A stretch of 64,000 nt of DNA from the NCBI RefSeq assembly GCF_003627995.1, contig NZ_CP032707.1:1103501-1167500 (forward strand), in the 5' to 3' direction. Shown one piece after another: positions 43,386-53,871 of the stretch. The position numbers and the translations under genes are program-made. This stretch comes from Brevundimonas naejangsanensis. Its GTDB lineage: Bacteria > Pseudomonadota > Alphaproteobacteria > Caulobacterales > Caulobacteraceae. Below the pieces are notes generated by a model. It was not told the DNA's origin. It worked only from the letters and a program-made list of their open reading frames with translations, and did no database searches. Within the stretch, counting starts at the first letter, position 1; each line of letters starts with the position of its first letter.

Positions 43386-44018
43386 TCACAGACGCGAGAC
43401 GATGAGAACCGCGGCCAGCAGCAGAAGGCATCCCACCACAATGCCGAAGCCTTTGCGAAAGCGCGGCGCGGTCATCTGTCGCGCCAGGGCCGCCCCGCCC
43501 AGGCCGTAGGCCGACATGCCGATGACGTCCAGGCCGATGGTGCCCAGGGCGAACAGGGCCAGCTGGGCCGCCGCCGGACGGTTGACGTCGATGAAGGGCG
43601 GCAGGACGGCGGTGAAGAAGAGGATGGCCTTGGGATTGGCGATCTGGACCATGAAGCCGTCGACCACGGCGCTGCGGCCGCGCCGCACGGCGATGGGATC
43701 GGGCTGGGCCTCGGTCTTGAAGGCGCCGCGCAGGGACTTGATCCCCAGCCAGGCGACATAGAGGGCGCCCAGGACGGCGATGACGCGGAAGGCGTGGGGG
43801 AAGGTCTTGACCAGGGCGCCCAGGCCCAGGGCGGCGGCGCCGAACCAGACCAGGGTGGCCGCATTCATGCCCAGGACGGCGGTCAGGGCGGCGGCCTTGC
43901 CCTTCTCCATGCCGGTGGCGACGGCGAAGAGGTTGGCCGGGCCGGGGGTGACCGCCATCACGGCCATGACGCCGAGAAAGGCCAGATAGAGGTGAGGATC
44001 GACGGGAAGCGAGGCCAT
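43386..44018 (-). CDS. LysE/RhtB-family amino acid exporter
   Basis: A 210-residue inner-membrane protein with about six membrane segments (about 8-30, 40-65, 70-92, 115-135, 148-170, 185-207). The family signature is VTPGPANLFAVATGMEKGK near residues 22-40, followed by GALYVAWLGIKSLRGAF near 85-101. The substrate is not predictable from sequence; homoserine, threonine, lysine or leucine are exported by relatives. It is 77 bases upstream of the lipoprotein gene on the same strand. Confidence 0.92.
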   Translation of the reverse strand: MASLPVDPHLYLAFLGVMAVMAVTPGPANLFAVATGMEKGKAAALTAVLGMNAATLVWFGAAALGLGALVKTFPHAFRVIAVLGALYVAWLGIKSLRGAFKTEAQPDPIAVRRGRSAVVDGFMVQIANPKAILFFTAVLPPFIDVNRPAAAQLALFALGTIGLDVIGMSAYGLGGAALARQMTAPRFRKGFGIVVGCLLLLAAVLIVSRL

Positions 44019-44142
44019 GAGGCCCCCTTTCCGGCGCGCCGGGCCTCAGGTCAAGCGCGGGTCGCGGGGACGGGGCGGTCGGGCCGAGGCGGGCAGGCCG
44101 CCTCGGCTTTGCCCAGGGCGTGACGCGCCCTGGCGGCGGCGT

Positions 44143-44598
44143 TTAATCCGCGGCGGGCGCGGGGGCCGCCAGGGCGGCGGCGATGGCGGCGCGCACCTGG
44201 CCCGGCACGGCGCGCAACTGGGCCGGGGCGGCGTCGGCGGCGGCCAGGATCTCGTCCTTCTGCTCGGCGTTCTCGGACTTGTCGGCCATCAGGCGCAGGA
44301 AGGCGGCGTAGTCGTCGGCGAAGGCGGCGAACTTCGGCTCATACCGGTCCAGGACGGCGTCGGTGCGGCTCTTCTTGGTCGCGGCGTCCAGGCCGGCGTC
44401 GTCCATCAGCGCCTCGAGCTCGGCGCCCATGCGCGCGGCTTCGGCCTGGAAGGCCTCGCCCTTGGCCTGGAAGGCGGCCTCTTCCGCCGAGGGGGCGGGC
44501 GCCGCGGCGGCGGGCGCGGCGGGCGCGGCCTCCTGGGCGAGCGCGGGCGCGGCGCAGACGGCGAGGGCCGCGGCGGCGGCGAGGGTCAGGCGGTTCAT
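44143..44598 (-). CDS. Small exported Ala-rich helical protein
   Basis: A 151-residue protein with a signal peptide cleaved after ALAQ near residue 22. An Ala/Pro-rich linker (about 23-40) leads to a helical domain, EEAAFQAKGEAFQAEAARMG then ALMDDAGLDAATKKSRTDAV, and an Ala-rich C-terminus. No family was recognised with confidence. The ATG has GGAG eight bases upstream. It lies between lysE and argG on the minus strand, separated from argG by a terminator. Confidence 0.75.
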   Translation of the reverse strand: MNRLTLAAAAALAVCAAPALAQEAAPAAPAAAAPAPSAEEAAFQAKGEAFQAEAARMGAELEALMDDAGLDAATKKSRTDAVLDRYEPKFAAFADDYAAFLRLMADKSENAEQKDEILAAADAAPAQLRAVPGQVRAAIAAALAAPAPAAD

Positions 44599-44730
44599 GG
44601 AGAAAGCTCCGGCAGGGGACGGCGAAGACCGTCGAAAGACACACGCCGGCCGGTCGACCGGAGAGAGGCGGCAAGGTGGCCTCGCCCTGGCCGGAGCGCA
44701 AGCGCCGGCTTGCGGCGAAAATGACAAGAG

Positions 44731-44756
44731 GCCGGGCGACCCTCGGATCGCCCGGC
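44731..44756 (-). terminator. Terminator of argG
   Basis: A perfect 9-bp stem (44731-44739 with 44748-44756), followed on the minus strand by CTCTTGTCATTTT. It is 45 bases past the argG stop. Confidence 0.65.
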
Positions 44757-44800
44757 CCCTCGGAAGGCTTGGGATGGGAAGGGCCGATCAGCCCTTCGGC

Positions 44801-46030
<1,230 letters not shown>

Positions 46031-46219
46031 CGGTCGAAGAGTCCTTTCAGGAAACGCATGCCGGAAGGCGGGGGGAGGCGAGTTTGGCGCGCTTAAAGGA
46101 CCAGACGCGCCATGATGCAAGAGCAGGATTGAGGCCGCGGCCCCGGATGCCAAGAAGGCGCCCCGGCCGAAGCCGTGGCGCCCTCTGGTTTGGCGTGGGT
46201 TTTCAGACGCCTGAACGGC

Positions 46220-47419
46220 TCAGCCGGCCAGGGCCTTGAGCTGGTCGACCAGGTCCGTCTTCTCCCAGGAGAAGCCGCCGTCGGCGTCGGGCGTGCGGCC
46301 GAAGTGGCCGTAGGCGGCGGTGCGGCGATAGATGGGCCGGTTCAGGCCCAGGTGCTCGCGGATTGCGCGCGGCGAGGCGCCGCCGATCAGCCGGGGCAGT
46401 TCGCGCTCCAGCACGGCCTCGTCGATCTTGCCCGTGCCGTGCAGGTCGACGTGGACCGACAGGGGCTTGGACACGCCGATGGCATAGCTGATCTGGATGG
46501 TGCAGCGGTCGGCCAGGCCCGCCGCGACGACGTTCTTGGCCAGGTAGCGGCAGGCGTAGGCGGCCGAACGGTCGACCTTGGTCGGGTCCTTGCCCGAGAA
46601 GGCGCCGCCGCCGTGCGGGGCCGCGCCGCCGTAGGTGTCGACGATGATCTTGCGCCCGGTCAGGCCGGCGTCGCCGTCGGGCCCGCCGATGACGAAGGTG
46701 CCGGTCGGGTTGATGTGCCACTCGGTCTCGGCGGTGATGAAGCCCTGCGGCAGCACCTTCTCGACATAGGGCTTCACGATGGCCGCGACCTGGTCCTGGC
46801 TCAGATTGGCCTTGTGCTGGGTCGAGACGACGATGGAGGTCGCGCGCACCGGGCGGCCGTTCTCGTAATAGAGGGTGACCTGGCTCTTGGCGTCGGGCTC
46901 CAGGCCCGGCTCGGTCCCGGCGTGACGGGCGTCGGCCAGGGCCTTCAGGATGTTGTGGCTGTACTGCAGGGTGGCCGGCATCAGCTCGGGCGTCTCGTTC
47001 GAGGCGTAGCCGAACATGATGCCCTGGTCGCCCGCGCCCTCGTCCTTGTCCTCGCCGGCGTCGACGCCCTGGGCGATGTGGGCCGACTGCGGGTGCAGGT
47101 GGTTCTGGAACTCGAACGTCTTCCAGTGGAAGCCGTCCTGCTCATAGCCGATGTCGCGCACGACGCCGCGCACCGTAGCCTCGATCTCCTGCTGAACGCC
47201 CGGCGCCCAGTTGCCCTCGACGTCCATGATGCCCTGGCCGCGGATCTCGCCGGCGATCACCACCAGATTGGTTGTCGTCAGGGTTTCGCAGGCCACCCGC
47301 GCCTCGGGGTCCTTGGACAGGAACAGATCGACGATGGCGTCCGAGATCTGATCGGCGACCTTGTCGGGGTGGCCTTCCGAGACGCTCTCGGAGGTGAAGA
47401 GGAACGACGAACGGGCCAA
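46220..47419 (-). CDS. metK: S-adenosylmethionine synthetase
   Basis: A 399-residue enzyme making SAM from methionine and ATP. The start [20 protein letters not shown] is typical of alphaproteobacterial Met[17 protein letters not shown] contains an active-site histidine, [12 protein letters not shown] the methionine-loop signature, and [20 protein letters not shown] (in part) the phosphate loop. The start is placed at TTG 47419, preceded by CAGGAG at seven bases, rather than at an ATG 36 bases upstream that lies inside a palindromic AT-rich element. The following gene on this strand is argG, separated by about 190 bases. Confidence 0.95.
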   Translation of the reverse strand: MARSSFLFTSESVSEGHPDKVADQISDAIVDLFLSKDPEARVACETLTTTNLVVIAGEIRGQGIMDVEGNWAPGVQQEIEATVRGVVRDIGYEQDGFHWKTFEFQNHLHPQSAHIAQGVDAGEDKDEGAGDQGIMFGYASNETPELMPATLQYSHNILKALADARHAGTEPGLEPDAKSQVTLYYENGRPVRATSIVVSTQHKANLSQDQVAAIVKPYVEKVLPQGFITAETEWHINPTGTFVIGGPDGDAGLTGRKIIVDTYGGAAPHGGGAFSGKDPTKVDRSAAYACRYLAKNVVAAGLADRCTIQISYAIGVSKPLSVHVDLHGTGKIDEAVLERELPRLIGGASPRAIREHLGLNRPIYRRTAAYGHFGRTPDADGGFSWEKTDLVDQLKALAG

Positions 47420-47452
47420 GGCAGGCTCCTGCGTGACGAAGACGCCGCCAGA

Positions 47453-47466
47453 CATATAAAGATATG
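47453..47466. promoter_or_regulatory. AT-rich palindrome upstream of metK
   Basis: CATATAAAGATATG (CATAT-N4-ATATG) in an otherwise GC-rich leader, 34 bases before the chosen TTG start. It looks like an operator or promoter element. Palindromes of the ATATAAAGATAT type are, to my recollection, linked to SAM or SAH responsive repressors in Proteobacteria, but the regulator here is not identified. Confidence 0.55.
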
Positions 47467-47663
47467 CTTATACGTGCAAGGCGGCTTCTCGGTCTTCGGG
47501 CGGGTCGAGGCGGCGCGTGGCGGGGGTGTCCGAGGGGGCGCTCATGGGGCGGGCAGGGGGTTGCGTCATTTTATCCGGTGTGGCAGCGGATTGTCGTCCT
47601 CCCCGGATATTTGTCAGTTTCTTGCTGTGAAGCTGGCTCGCGCCAACCGCTTTTGGAATAAAA

Positions 47664-48926
47664 ATGCCCAATCCGAATATCCTCGACTCGGCTCTGACCC
47701 GCCTCGATGAGGCCGCCCGGCATGTCCAGATCGACAGCGATGTGCTTGAAAAGCTGAAATATCCCCGCGAGACGATGAAGGTGCGCCTGCTGATCCGCAT
47801 GGATGACGGCTCGCGCAAATCCTTCCTCGCCTGGCGCTGTCGCTATGACGACACCCGCGGCCCGACCAAGGGCGGCATCCGCTTCCATCCGGACGCCACG
47901 GCCGAGGAGGTCGAGACCCTGGCCTTCTGGATGACGGTGAAATGCGCCGTCACCAACCTGCCCTACGGCGGCGGCAAGGGGGCGGTGCAGGTCGATCCCA
48001 AGAGCCTGTCCAAGGCCGAGCTGGAGCGGTTGTCGCGCGCCTATGTCCAGGCCTTCGCCGGCATCATCGGCCCCGACCGCGACATTCCCGCGCCTGACGT
48101 CTACACCAACGCCATGATCATGGGCTGGATGGCCGATGAATACGCCTCCATCCAGGGCCAGTCGGCGCCGGCCGTCATCACCGGCAAGCCCATTGCGCTC
48201 GGCGGCTCTCTGGGCCGCGAGGACGCGACCGCGCGCGGCGGTTTCTATCTGACCCGCCACCTGACCGAACGGCTGGGCCTGCCGACCGAGGGGCTGCGCG
48301 TCGCTGTGCAGGGTTTCGGCAACGCCGGCCAGCACGTGGCGCGCCTGTTCCGCGACGTCGGGGCCAGGATCGTCGCCGTCTCGGATTCCGGCGGCGCCGT
48401 TTACGCCGCGGGCGGCCTGGACGTGGACGCCCTGCTGGCCGCCAAGGCGGCGGGCAAGTCGGTGACCCAGGCCGCGCACGGCGGCCAGGTGATCCCGGCC
48501 GACGACCTGATCGCCGTCGAGTGCGACGTCCTGGCGCCCTCGGCCATGGAGGACATGATCCATGGCGGCAACGCCGCCAGCGTGCGCGCCAGGGTGGTTC
48601 TGGAGCTGGCCAACGGCCCCATCACGCCCGAGGGCGACCGCATCCTGGCCGACAAGGGCGTCATCGTCCTGCCGGATATCCTGGCCAACGCCGGGGGGGT
48701 CACGGTGTCCTATTTCGAATGGGTCCAGAACCGCCAGGGCTACTACTGGACGCTGGACGAGGTGCACGCGCGCCTGCGCACCATCATCGAGACCGAGGGC
48801 GACGTGGTCTGGTCGATCGCCGAGGACAAGGGGGTGACCCTGCGCACCGCCGCCTACATCCACGCCCTGGGCCGCCTGGCCGCCGCCATCGAGGCCCACG
48901 GCACCCAGCAGTTCTTCACCAGCTAG
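47664..48926 (+). CDS. gdhA: Glu/Leu/Phe/Val family dehydrogenase
   Basis: A 420-residue NAD(P)-dependent oxidative deaminase, most likely glutamate dehydrogenase. The catalytic lysine motif LPYGGGKGAVQVDP is near residues 103-116, the preceding substrate lysine is in RGPTKGGIRFHP near 66-77, and the Rossmann GFGNAGQHVARLF near 216-228. VYTNAMIMGWMADEY (153-167) is conserved. The ATG has only a weak ribosome-binding site. Substrate and cofactor specificity are inferred from family. It is divergent to metK. Confidence 0.93.
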   Translation: MPNPNILDSALTRLDEAARHVQIDSDVLEKLKYPRETMKVRLLIRMDDGSRKSFLAWRCRYDDTRGPTKGGIRFHPDATAEEVETLAFWMTVKCAVTNLPYGGGKGAVQVDPKSLSKAELERLSRAYVQAFAGIIGPDRDIPAPDVYTNAMIMGWMADEYASIQGQSAPAVITGKPIALGGSLGREDATARGGFYLTRHLTERLGLPTEGLRVAVQGFGNAGQHVARLFRDVGARIVAVSDSGGAVYAAGGLDVDALLAAKAAGKSVTQAAHGGQVIPADDLIAVECDVLAPSAMEDMIHGGNAASVRARVVLELANGPITPEGDRILADKGVIVLPDILANAGGVTVSYFEWVQNRQGYYWTLDEVHARLRTIIETEGDVVWSIAEDKGVTLRTAAYIHALGRLAAAIEAHGTQQFFTS

Positions 48927-49018
48927 GGCGTCGGGTTTTTCCAAAGCGTCGCACTTCCGATCGTCTGCCTGTCACCGAACTCCGGCAAGGGGCGGCGGCG
49001 TCGGTCGGGAGTGCGCGC

Positions 49019-49243
49019 ATGGACGTCTTCTACTGTCTGATCCACACGCCGGAGGCGATCACGCCCGAGTTGTGCGTCCTGCCGGGGGGCACCGAGCTCG
49101 ACGCCATGCGTGGCCTGACCGAGGTGGCGCGCGACTGGCCGCGCCTGGAGCGCATCGACCTCTATCGCGGCAATTGCGAGGTCCGCAGCTTCGTCCCGTC
49201 CGATCTGGCGACCCTTCGGTTTCCTCGCGCCCTGGCGGCCTGA
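49019..49243 (+). CDS. Small protein of unknown function, 74 aa
   Basis: Encodes MDVFYCLIHTPEAITPELCV at the start, then an amphipathic region with LTEVARDWPRLERIDLYRGN and a C-terminal VRSFVPSDLATLRFP. GGGAG lies about ten bases upstream. No signal peptide or membrane segment is visible. The composition is balanced and protein-like. It lies between the dehydrogenase and the tRNA-Thr locus. I recognise no family. Confidence 0.6.
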   Translation: MDVFYCLIHTPEAITPELCVLPGGTELDAMRGLTEVARDWPRLERIDLYRGNCEVRSFVPSDLATLRFPRALAA

Positions 49244-49304
49244 CGTCCACGCATGACGGCCCCGTCGCAGACATTGGCGTGATCGTGACGGGTGAAAAGA
49301 GAAG

Positions 49305-49349
49305 TGGTGCCGCTTAGGTGACTCGAACACGCGACCCCCTCATTACGAA
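49305..49349 (-). pseudogene. Truncated tRNA-Thr 3' half (att-like remnant)
   Basis: Forty-five bases matching the 3' half of the complete tRNA-Thr at 49460-49535, from the CCA end to the anticodon loop, with two mismatches in the acceptor-stem/T-arm junction region. The similarity stops abruptly after the anticodon-loop GAA (plus strand ACGAA). The 5' part has no cloverleaf partner, so it cannot form a functional tRNA. Confidence 0.88.
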
Positions 49350-49459
49350 GGCGAGCTCTCGTGAGGGCACTCCCCACTGCATACCCACGCAACTCCCAAG
49401 CCAAAGCGCCTTCCGGCTCATCCCGGCCGGGCGTCAAAGCTAGTGGTGCTCTGGAAAGG

Positions 49460-49535
49460 TGGTGCCGCTTGCGTGACTCGAACACGCGACCCCCTCATTA
49501 CGAATGAGGTGCTCTACCAGCTGAGCTAAAGCGGC
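49460..49535 (-). tRNA. tRNA-Thr (anticodon CGU)
   Basis: A 76-base gene including an encoded CCA. The acceptor GCCGCTT pairs with AAGCGGC, the D arm has AGCTCAGCTGGTAGAGC, the anticodon stem CCTCA/TGAGG encloses loop TTCGTAA with anticodon CGT, and the T arm carries GTTCGAGTC. It is the only complete tRNA recognised in the window. Confidence 0.96.
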
Positions 49536-49579
49536 TCCGGCGTCGTCCGCATGAGGCGCGGGCGAGCGAGGAGGGCTCT

Positions 49580-50275
49580 TTATACGGGAGCGGGGGGCTT
49601 GCCAAGAGCCGATAGCATCGCCGGTTCGTCCGGGGCGGCGGCGATGCGGATTTCGGCGAAATCGAAGGGGCGCAGGGGCGCGGCGGCGGCCTCGGAGATG
49701 CAGATCGCGACGCGGCCGGATGAGGCGGGGCGGGGCAGGTCGGCGGCCAAGGCGCGGGCGGCGCGCGGGGAATGCAGCATCACCGCATCGAAGGCGCCGG
49801 GCGCGGGCGCATGCGTCTCGAAGGCGGCGTAGGTCGGCAGGCGCTGGACGGGGCGGCCGGGCAGAAGGGCGGGCAGGTCGCCGGCGGGTTCGCGGGCGCC
49901 GGGGGCCAGCAGCGGGCCGGGCGGGGCTTCGGCGGCGATCAGGCGGGCCAGGGCGTGGATGTCGCCGGCGGCGGAGCGGACGTCGGCGAAGCCCGCGGCG
50001 CGGGCGGCCTGGGCGGTGGCGTCGCCGACGGCGAAGACGGGGTGGTCGCGAAAGCGCGGGATCAGGGGAGCGAAGGCCTCGACGCCGTTGGGGCTGGTAA
50101 GGGCGAGGACGGCGACGGATTCGGGCGTCGGCGCGGCGTCGAGGGCGCCGGGCAAGGGGGCGAGGGTCAGCAGGGGGGCGACGATCGGGGTGAAGCCGAG
50201 GGCCGCCAGTCGGTCCGCCGTGCGGGCGGCGCCCGGCTCGGCGCGCGTGACCCAGACGCGGCGGATCGGCGCCAC
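49580..50275 (-). CDS. hemD: Uroporphyrinogen III synthase
   Basis: A 231-residue enzyme that cyclises hydroxymethylbilane to uroporphyrinogen III. Sequence conservation is low in this family; visible signs are the start RRVWVTRAEPGAARTADRLA (in part), PLLTLAPLP near residues 33-41, LTSPNGVEAFAP near 59-70 and VFAVGDATAQAARAAGF near 80-96. The GTG start at 50275 follows the hemC stop by four bases. The two genes form hemC-hemD, on the same strand, away from the hemE/H/J cluster at the origin. Confidence 0.9.
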   Translation of the reverse strand: MAPIRRVWVTRAEPGAARTADRLAALGFTPIVAPLLTLAPLPGALDAAPTPESVAVLALTSPNGVEAFAPLIPRFRDHPVFAVGDATAQAARAAGFADVRSAAGDIHALARLIAAEAPPGPLLAPGAREPAGDLPALLPGRPVQRLPTYAAFETHAPAPGAFDAVMLHSPRAARALAADLPRPASSGRVAICISEAAAAPLRPFDFAEIRIAAAPDEPAMLSALGKPPAPV

Positions 50276-50279
50276 GGCC

Positions 50280-51224
50280 CTAGAGCGCGATCTTCTGGTC
50301 GCCGGCGACAGCCTGGACCTGGCCGCCGAGCTCGAGGCCCAGGGCACGGGCGGCGGCGTGATCGGCTTCTGCGGCGATGTCGCCCGAGCGGGTCCAGCGG
50401 CTCGAACCGTCGGGGCTGAGCATTTCCGTGGTCAGGTGAAGTCGGCCGTCCGCGATGTGGGCATAGGCGCCGATGGCGGTGCGGCAGGAGCCTTCCAGCG
50501 CAGCCATGGCCCCGCGCTCGGCGGCGACGGCCAGGGCGGTGGGGGCGTGGTTCAGGGCGCGGGTCCAGGCGGCGTCGACGTCGCCCTCGCGCGTCTGCAG
50601 GGCCAGGGCGCCCTGGCCCGGCGCGGGCAGGAAGGCGTCCAGCGGCAGGCGCTGGCGAATGACTTCGCCCAGGCCGAGGCGGTTGAGACCCGAACAGGCC
50701 AGGAGGATGGCGTCGAAGTCACCGTCGCGCAGCCGCTTGAGCCGGGTGTCGACGTTGCCGCGCAGCATCTCGATGTTGAGGTCGGGGCGCAGGGCCAGGG
50801 CCTGGGCCTGGCGCCGCAGCGAGGCGGTGCCGAAGCGGGCGCCCTGGGGCAGGTCGGCGAAGGTCGCGTAGTGCTCGCTGATGAAGGCGTCGCGGGGATC
50901 TTCGCGCTCGGGCACGGCGGCGATGGCCAGGCCGGGGGGCTGTTCGGCGGGGACGTCCTTCATCGAGTGAACGGCGACGTCGACGCGGCCGTCCAGCAGG
51001 GCTTCCTCGATCTCCTTGGTGAACAGGGCCTTGCCGCCGACTTCCAGCAGCCGGCGGTCCTGGATGCGGTCGCCGGTGGTGACGATCTCGACCAGGGGGA
51101 CAAGGGTTTCGATCTCAGCCTCGGGCACGCCCAGGGCTCGGCCGATGGCGCGCTGCATCATGCCGGATTGGGCCAGAGCCAGGCGCGAACGCCGGGTGCC
51201 GATGCGCAGGAGGGGTTGAGTCAC
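50280..51224 (-). CDS. hemC: Hydroxymethylbilane synthase (porphobilinogen deaminase)
   Basis: A 314-residue enzyme that polymerises four porphobilinogens. LRIGTRRSRLALAQS opens the protein (residues 6-20), VAVHSMKDVPAEQPPGL is near 83-99, and the dipyrromethane-binding cysteine is in LEGSCRTAIGAYA near 247-259. Arginines for substrate binding (RRQAQ, RGNVDTRL) are present. It is divergent from tsaD, with only 46 bases between the start codons, so promoters for both must be there. Confidence 0.96.
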   Translation of the reverse strand: MTQPLLRIGTRRSRLALAQSGMMQRAIGRALGVPEAEIETLVPLVEIVTTGDRIQDRRLLEVGGKALFTKEIEEALLDGRVDVAVHSMKDVPAEQPPGLAIAAVPEREDPRDAFISEHYATFADLPQGARFGTASLRRQAQALALRPDLNIEMLRGNVDTRLKRLRDGDFDAILLACSGLNRLGLGEVIRQRLPLDAFLPAPGQGALALQTREGDVDAAWTRALNHAPTALAVAAERGAMAALEGSCRTAIGAYAHIADGRLHLTTEMLSPDGSSRWTRSGDIAAEADHAAARALGLELGGQVQAVAGDQKIAL

Positions 51225-51270
51225 GTCGAGACGCCGTTGCGAAAGGGGGGCGGGCCGCTAACTCCGCCCG

Positions 51271-52407
51271 ATGACAATGGACGCGGACTATAGCAGGGCG
51301 GCGGACGGGGCAACCGGACCGGACCGGGACGGTTTGACCGTGCTGGGTCTGGAGACCAGCTGCGACGAGACCGCCGCCTCGGTGGTGCGTCTGGCGGCGG
51401 CGGGCGCGCAGGTGCTGTCCAGCGTCATTCACAGCCAGATCGACGATCATGCGGCCTATGGCGGGGTGGTGCCGGAAATCGCCGCCCGCAGCCATGTGGA
51501 GATGATCGACGGCGTGACGCGCCGTGCCATGAGCGAGGCCGGGCTGAACTGGAGCGGGCTGGACGGCGTGGCGGCGACGGCGGGGCCGGGTCTGGTCGGG
51601 GGGGTCATGGTGGGCCTCAGCTACGGCAAGGCGGCCGCGCTGGCGCGGGGGCTGCCGCTGATCGCGGTCAACCATCTGGAAGGCCATGCGGTGTCGGCGC
51701 GGCTGGGGGCGGAGACGACCTATCCCTTCCTGCTGCTGCTCGTCTCGGGCGGGCATTGCCAGTTGCTGGAGGTGCGCGGCATCGGCGATATGAGCCGGCT
51801 GGGCACGACCATCGACGACGCGGCCGGCGAGGCCTTCGACAAGATCGCGAAGGCCTTGGGGCTGGGCTATCCTGGCGGGCCGGCGCTGGAGAAGCTGGCG
51901 GCGTCCGGCGACGGGTCGCGGTTCGAGTTGCCGCGCGCCCTGCTGGGGCGCAAGGACTGCGACTTCTCCTTCTCGGGGCTGAAGACGGCGGCCTCGCGTC
52001 TGGCCCAGACCTGCGAGACGGAACAGGACCGGGCCGATCTGGCCGATGCGGTCCAGAAGGCGATCGCCCGCCAGCTGGCCGAACGCTCCGAGCGGGCGAT
52101 GAAGGATTACGCCGAGCAGCACGAGCACCGCTTGTTTGTGGTGGCGGGGGGCGTGGCGGCCAACAAGACGATCCGGCGCACGCTGGAGGATCTGGCGACG
52201 AAGCACGGCTTCGCCTTCCTGGCGCCGCCCATGGCCTATTGCACTGACAACGCGGCCATGATCGCCCTGGCGGGGGCCGAGCGGCTGGAGAAAGGCCTGG
52301 TCTCGGACATCGATGTGGCCGCCCGGCCGCGATGGCCTCTGGACGAGGCGCGCGCGAACGTCGATCCTGTGCACAAGAAGACGGGCCGCAAGGGCGCCAA
52401 GGCGTGA
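51271..52407 (+). CDS. tsaD: tRNA N6-adenosine threonylcarbamoyltransferase
   Basis: A 378-residue enzyme transferring threonylcarbamoyl to A37 of ANN-decoding tRNAs. [15 protein letters not shown] is near residues 26-40, the metal-binding HLEGH (HxxxH) near 132-136, and [13 protein letters not shown] near 291-303. The N-terminus before LTVLGLETS is about 22 residues longer than in many TsaDs; a start at ATG 51277 is equally possible. gpsA follows after 40 bases, and the tsaD-gpsA order is common in alphaproteobacteria. Confidence 0.95.
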   Translation: MTMDADYSRAADGATGPDRDGLTVLGLETSCDETAASVVRLAAAGAQVLSSVIHSQIDDHAAYGGVVPEIAARSHVEMIDGVTRRAMSEAGLNWSGLDGVAATAGPGLVGGVMVGLSYGKAAALARGLPLIAVNHLEGHAVSARLGAETTYPFLLLLVSGGHCQLLEVRGIGDMSRLGTTIDDAAGEAFDKIAKALGLGYPGGPALEKLAASGDGSRFELPRALLGRKDCDFSFSGLKTAASRLAQTCETEQDRADLADAVQKAIARQLAERSERAMKDYAEQHEHRLFVVAGGVAANKTIRRTLEDLATKHGFAFLAPPMAYCTDNAAMIALAGAERLEKGLVSDIDVAARPRWPLDEARANVDPVHKKTGRKGAKA

Positions 52408-52447
52408 GGGCCCGGCGCCCCGGCGGGGTCGGGGGACCGGAGAGAGT

Positions 52448-53446
52448 ATGACGTTTCAAACTGCGGGAGTGATCGGCGCGGGCGCCTGGGGCACGGCCCT
52501 GGCCCAGAGCGCGGCGGCGGCGGGCCTGAAGGTGACGCTGCAGGCGCGCGAGGCCGAGGTCATCGACAGCATCCGCGCGCGCCGAATCAACGAGGCCTTC
52601 CTGCCGGGCGTCGAGCTGGACCCCGGCATCGCCGTGACGCCGGACCTGGCCGACCTGGCCGACTGCGACCTGATCCTGGCGGTGCCGCCGGCCCAGCACA
52701 TGCGTGCGACGCTTGCGGCCTTCGCGGCGCACGCCCGGCCGGGCCTGCCGATCGTCCTGTGCTCCAAGGGCATCGAGCGCGGCTCGCTGAAGCTGATGAC
52801 CGACGTCCTGGCCGAGACGATTCCCTCGGCGACGGCGGCCGTGCTGTCGGGGCCGAGCTTCGCCGCCGAGGTAGCGCGCGGCCTGCCCAGCGCCGTGACC
52901 CTGGCCTGCGCCGACCTGGAGATGGCCGAGGTCCTGGCGGGCGCCCTGTCGGGCCCCGTCTTCCGGCCCTATTTCGCCGACGACCTGATCGGGGCCGAGA
53001 CGGGCGGGGCGCTGAAGAACGTCCTGGCCATCGCCTGCGGCATCGTCGAGGGGCGCGAGCTGGGCCGCAGCGCCCACGCCGCCGTCATCACCCGCGGCTA
53101 CGCCGAGATCGTGCGCGTGGCGACGGCCCTGGGCGGCAAGGCCGAGACGGTGGCGGGCCTGTGCGGGGTCGGCGACCTGGTGCTGACCTGCTCCAGCCCG
53201 CAGTCGCGCAACATGAGCCTGGGCCTGGCCCTGGGCCAGGGGTTGAGCGTCGAACAGGCCCTGGCCGGCAAGCGGTCGGTGGCCGAGGGCTATGAGAGCG
53301 CCCCGGCCGTGCGCGAACTGACGCGCAAGCTGGGCGTCGACACGCCGATCTGCGAGGCGACGGCGGCCGTCCTGGCCGGGGAGCTGACCGTCGATCAGGC
53401 GATCGAGAGCCTGATGAACCGCCCGCTCAAACCCGAGCGCGAATAG
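52448..53446 (+). CDS. gpsA: Glycerol-3-phosphate dehydrogenase [NAD(P)+]
   Basis: A 332-residue enzyme reducing dihydroxyacetone phosphate for phospholipid synthesis. The Rossmann motif [12 protein letters not shown] is near residues 7-18, [14 protein letters not shown] near 103-116 carries a conserved lysine, and [17 protein letters not shown] near 184-200 the catalytic lysine. The ATG at 52448 follows GGAGAGAG. Its stop shares a base with the start of the Rieske gene (TAGTG), indicating coupling. Confidence 0.96.
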   Translation: MTFQTAGVIGAGAWGTALAQSAAAAGLKVTLQAREAEVIDSIRARRINEAFLPGVELDPGIAVTPDLADLADCDLILAVPPAQHMRATLAAFAAHARPGLPIVLCSKGIERGSLKLMTDVLAETIPSATAAVLSGPSFAAEVARGLPSAVTLACADLEMAEVLAGALSGPVFRPYFADDLIGAETGGALKNVLAIACGIVEGRELGRSAHAAVITRGYAEIVRVATALGGKAETVAGLCGVGDLVLTCSSPQSRNMSLGLALGQGLSVEQALAGKRSVAEGYESAPAVRELTRKLGVDTPICEATAAVLAGELTVDQAIESLMNRPLKPERE

Positions 53447-53829
53447 TGGCCGAGGAGACGCCGGCGCCGACGGAGCGCCAGCGGGTCTGGAAGACGCCGC
53501 CGAATGTGCCCCTGTGCCTGGAGGCCGACCTCGCCGACCCCGGCGCGCGCGGCTTCGTCCTGCAGATCGGCGAGGCCTATTTCCACGGCTTCGTGGTGCG
53601 CAAGGACGGCCAGGTCGCGGGCTGGATCGACCGCTGCCCGCATGCGGGCTTTCCCATCGCCGTCGAGCTGGATCGATATCTGACGCCGGACGGCGCCCTG
53701 ATCCTGTGCGGCTGGCACGGGGCGGCGTTCGAGCCCCTGACCGGCGCCTGCGTGGCCGGGCCGTGCGCGGGCGGCAAGCTGACGCCCTGGCCGGTCGAGG
53801 TCCGGGACGGGCTCATCCGTACGGCGTGA
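53446..53829 (+). CDS. Rieske-type [2Fe-2S] ferredoxin domain protein
   Basis: A 127-residue single-domain Rieske protein. Cluster ligands are visible as C-P-H (CPHAGFPIA, near residues 64-72) and C-G-W-H (near 87-91). The end of the domain has CVAGPCAGGKLTPWPVEV. It begins with GTG overlapping the gpsA stop. Such stand-alone proteins transfer electrons to oxygenases or have unknown roles; no oxygenase gene is next to it, so the partner is unknown. Confidence 0.88.
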   Translation: MAEETPAPTERQRVWKTPPNVPLCLEADLADPGARGFVLQIGEAYFHGFVVRKDGQVAGWIDRCPHAGFPIAVELDRYLTPDGALILCGWHGAAFEPLTGACVAGPCAGGKLTPWPVEVRDGLIRTA

Positions 53830-53871
53830 GAAAAAGAGCGGGGCGAGCGGCGGCGCTCGGCGGCGTCCCGC

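Noticed and set aside
47420..47663. SAM riboswitch upstream of metK
   Set aside because: I looked for the SAM-II and SAM/SAH type pseudoknot patterns in the leader and found none. The only distinct element is the palindrome at 47453.
49305..49445. Second functional tRNA or split tRNA/tmRNA piece
   Set aside because: Only the 3' half is present; the upstream sequence does not provide a pairing acceptor strand, D arm or intact anticodon stem.
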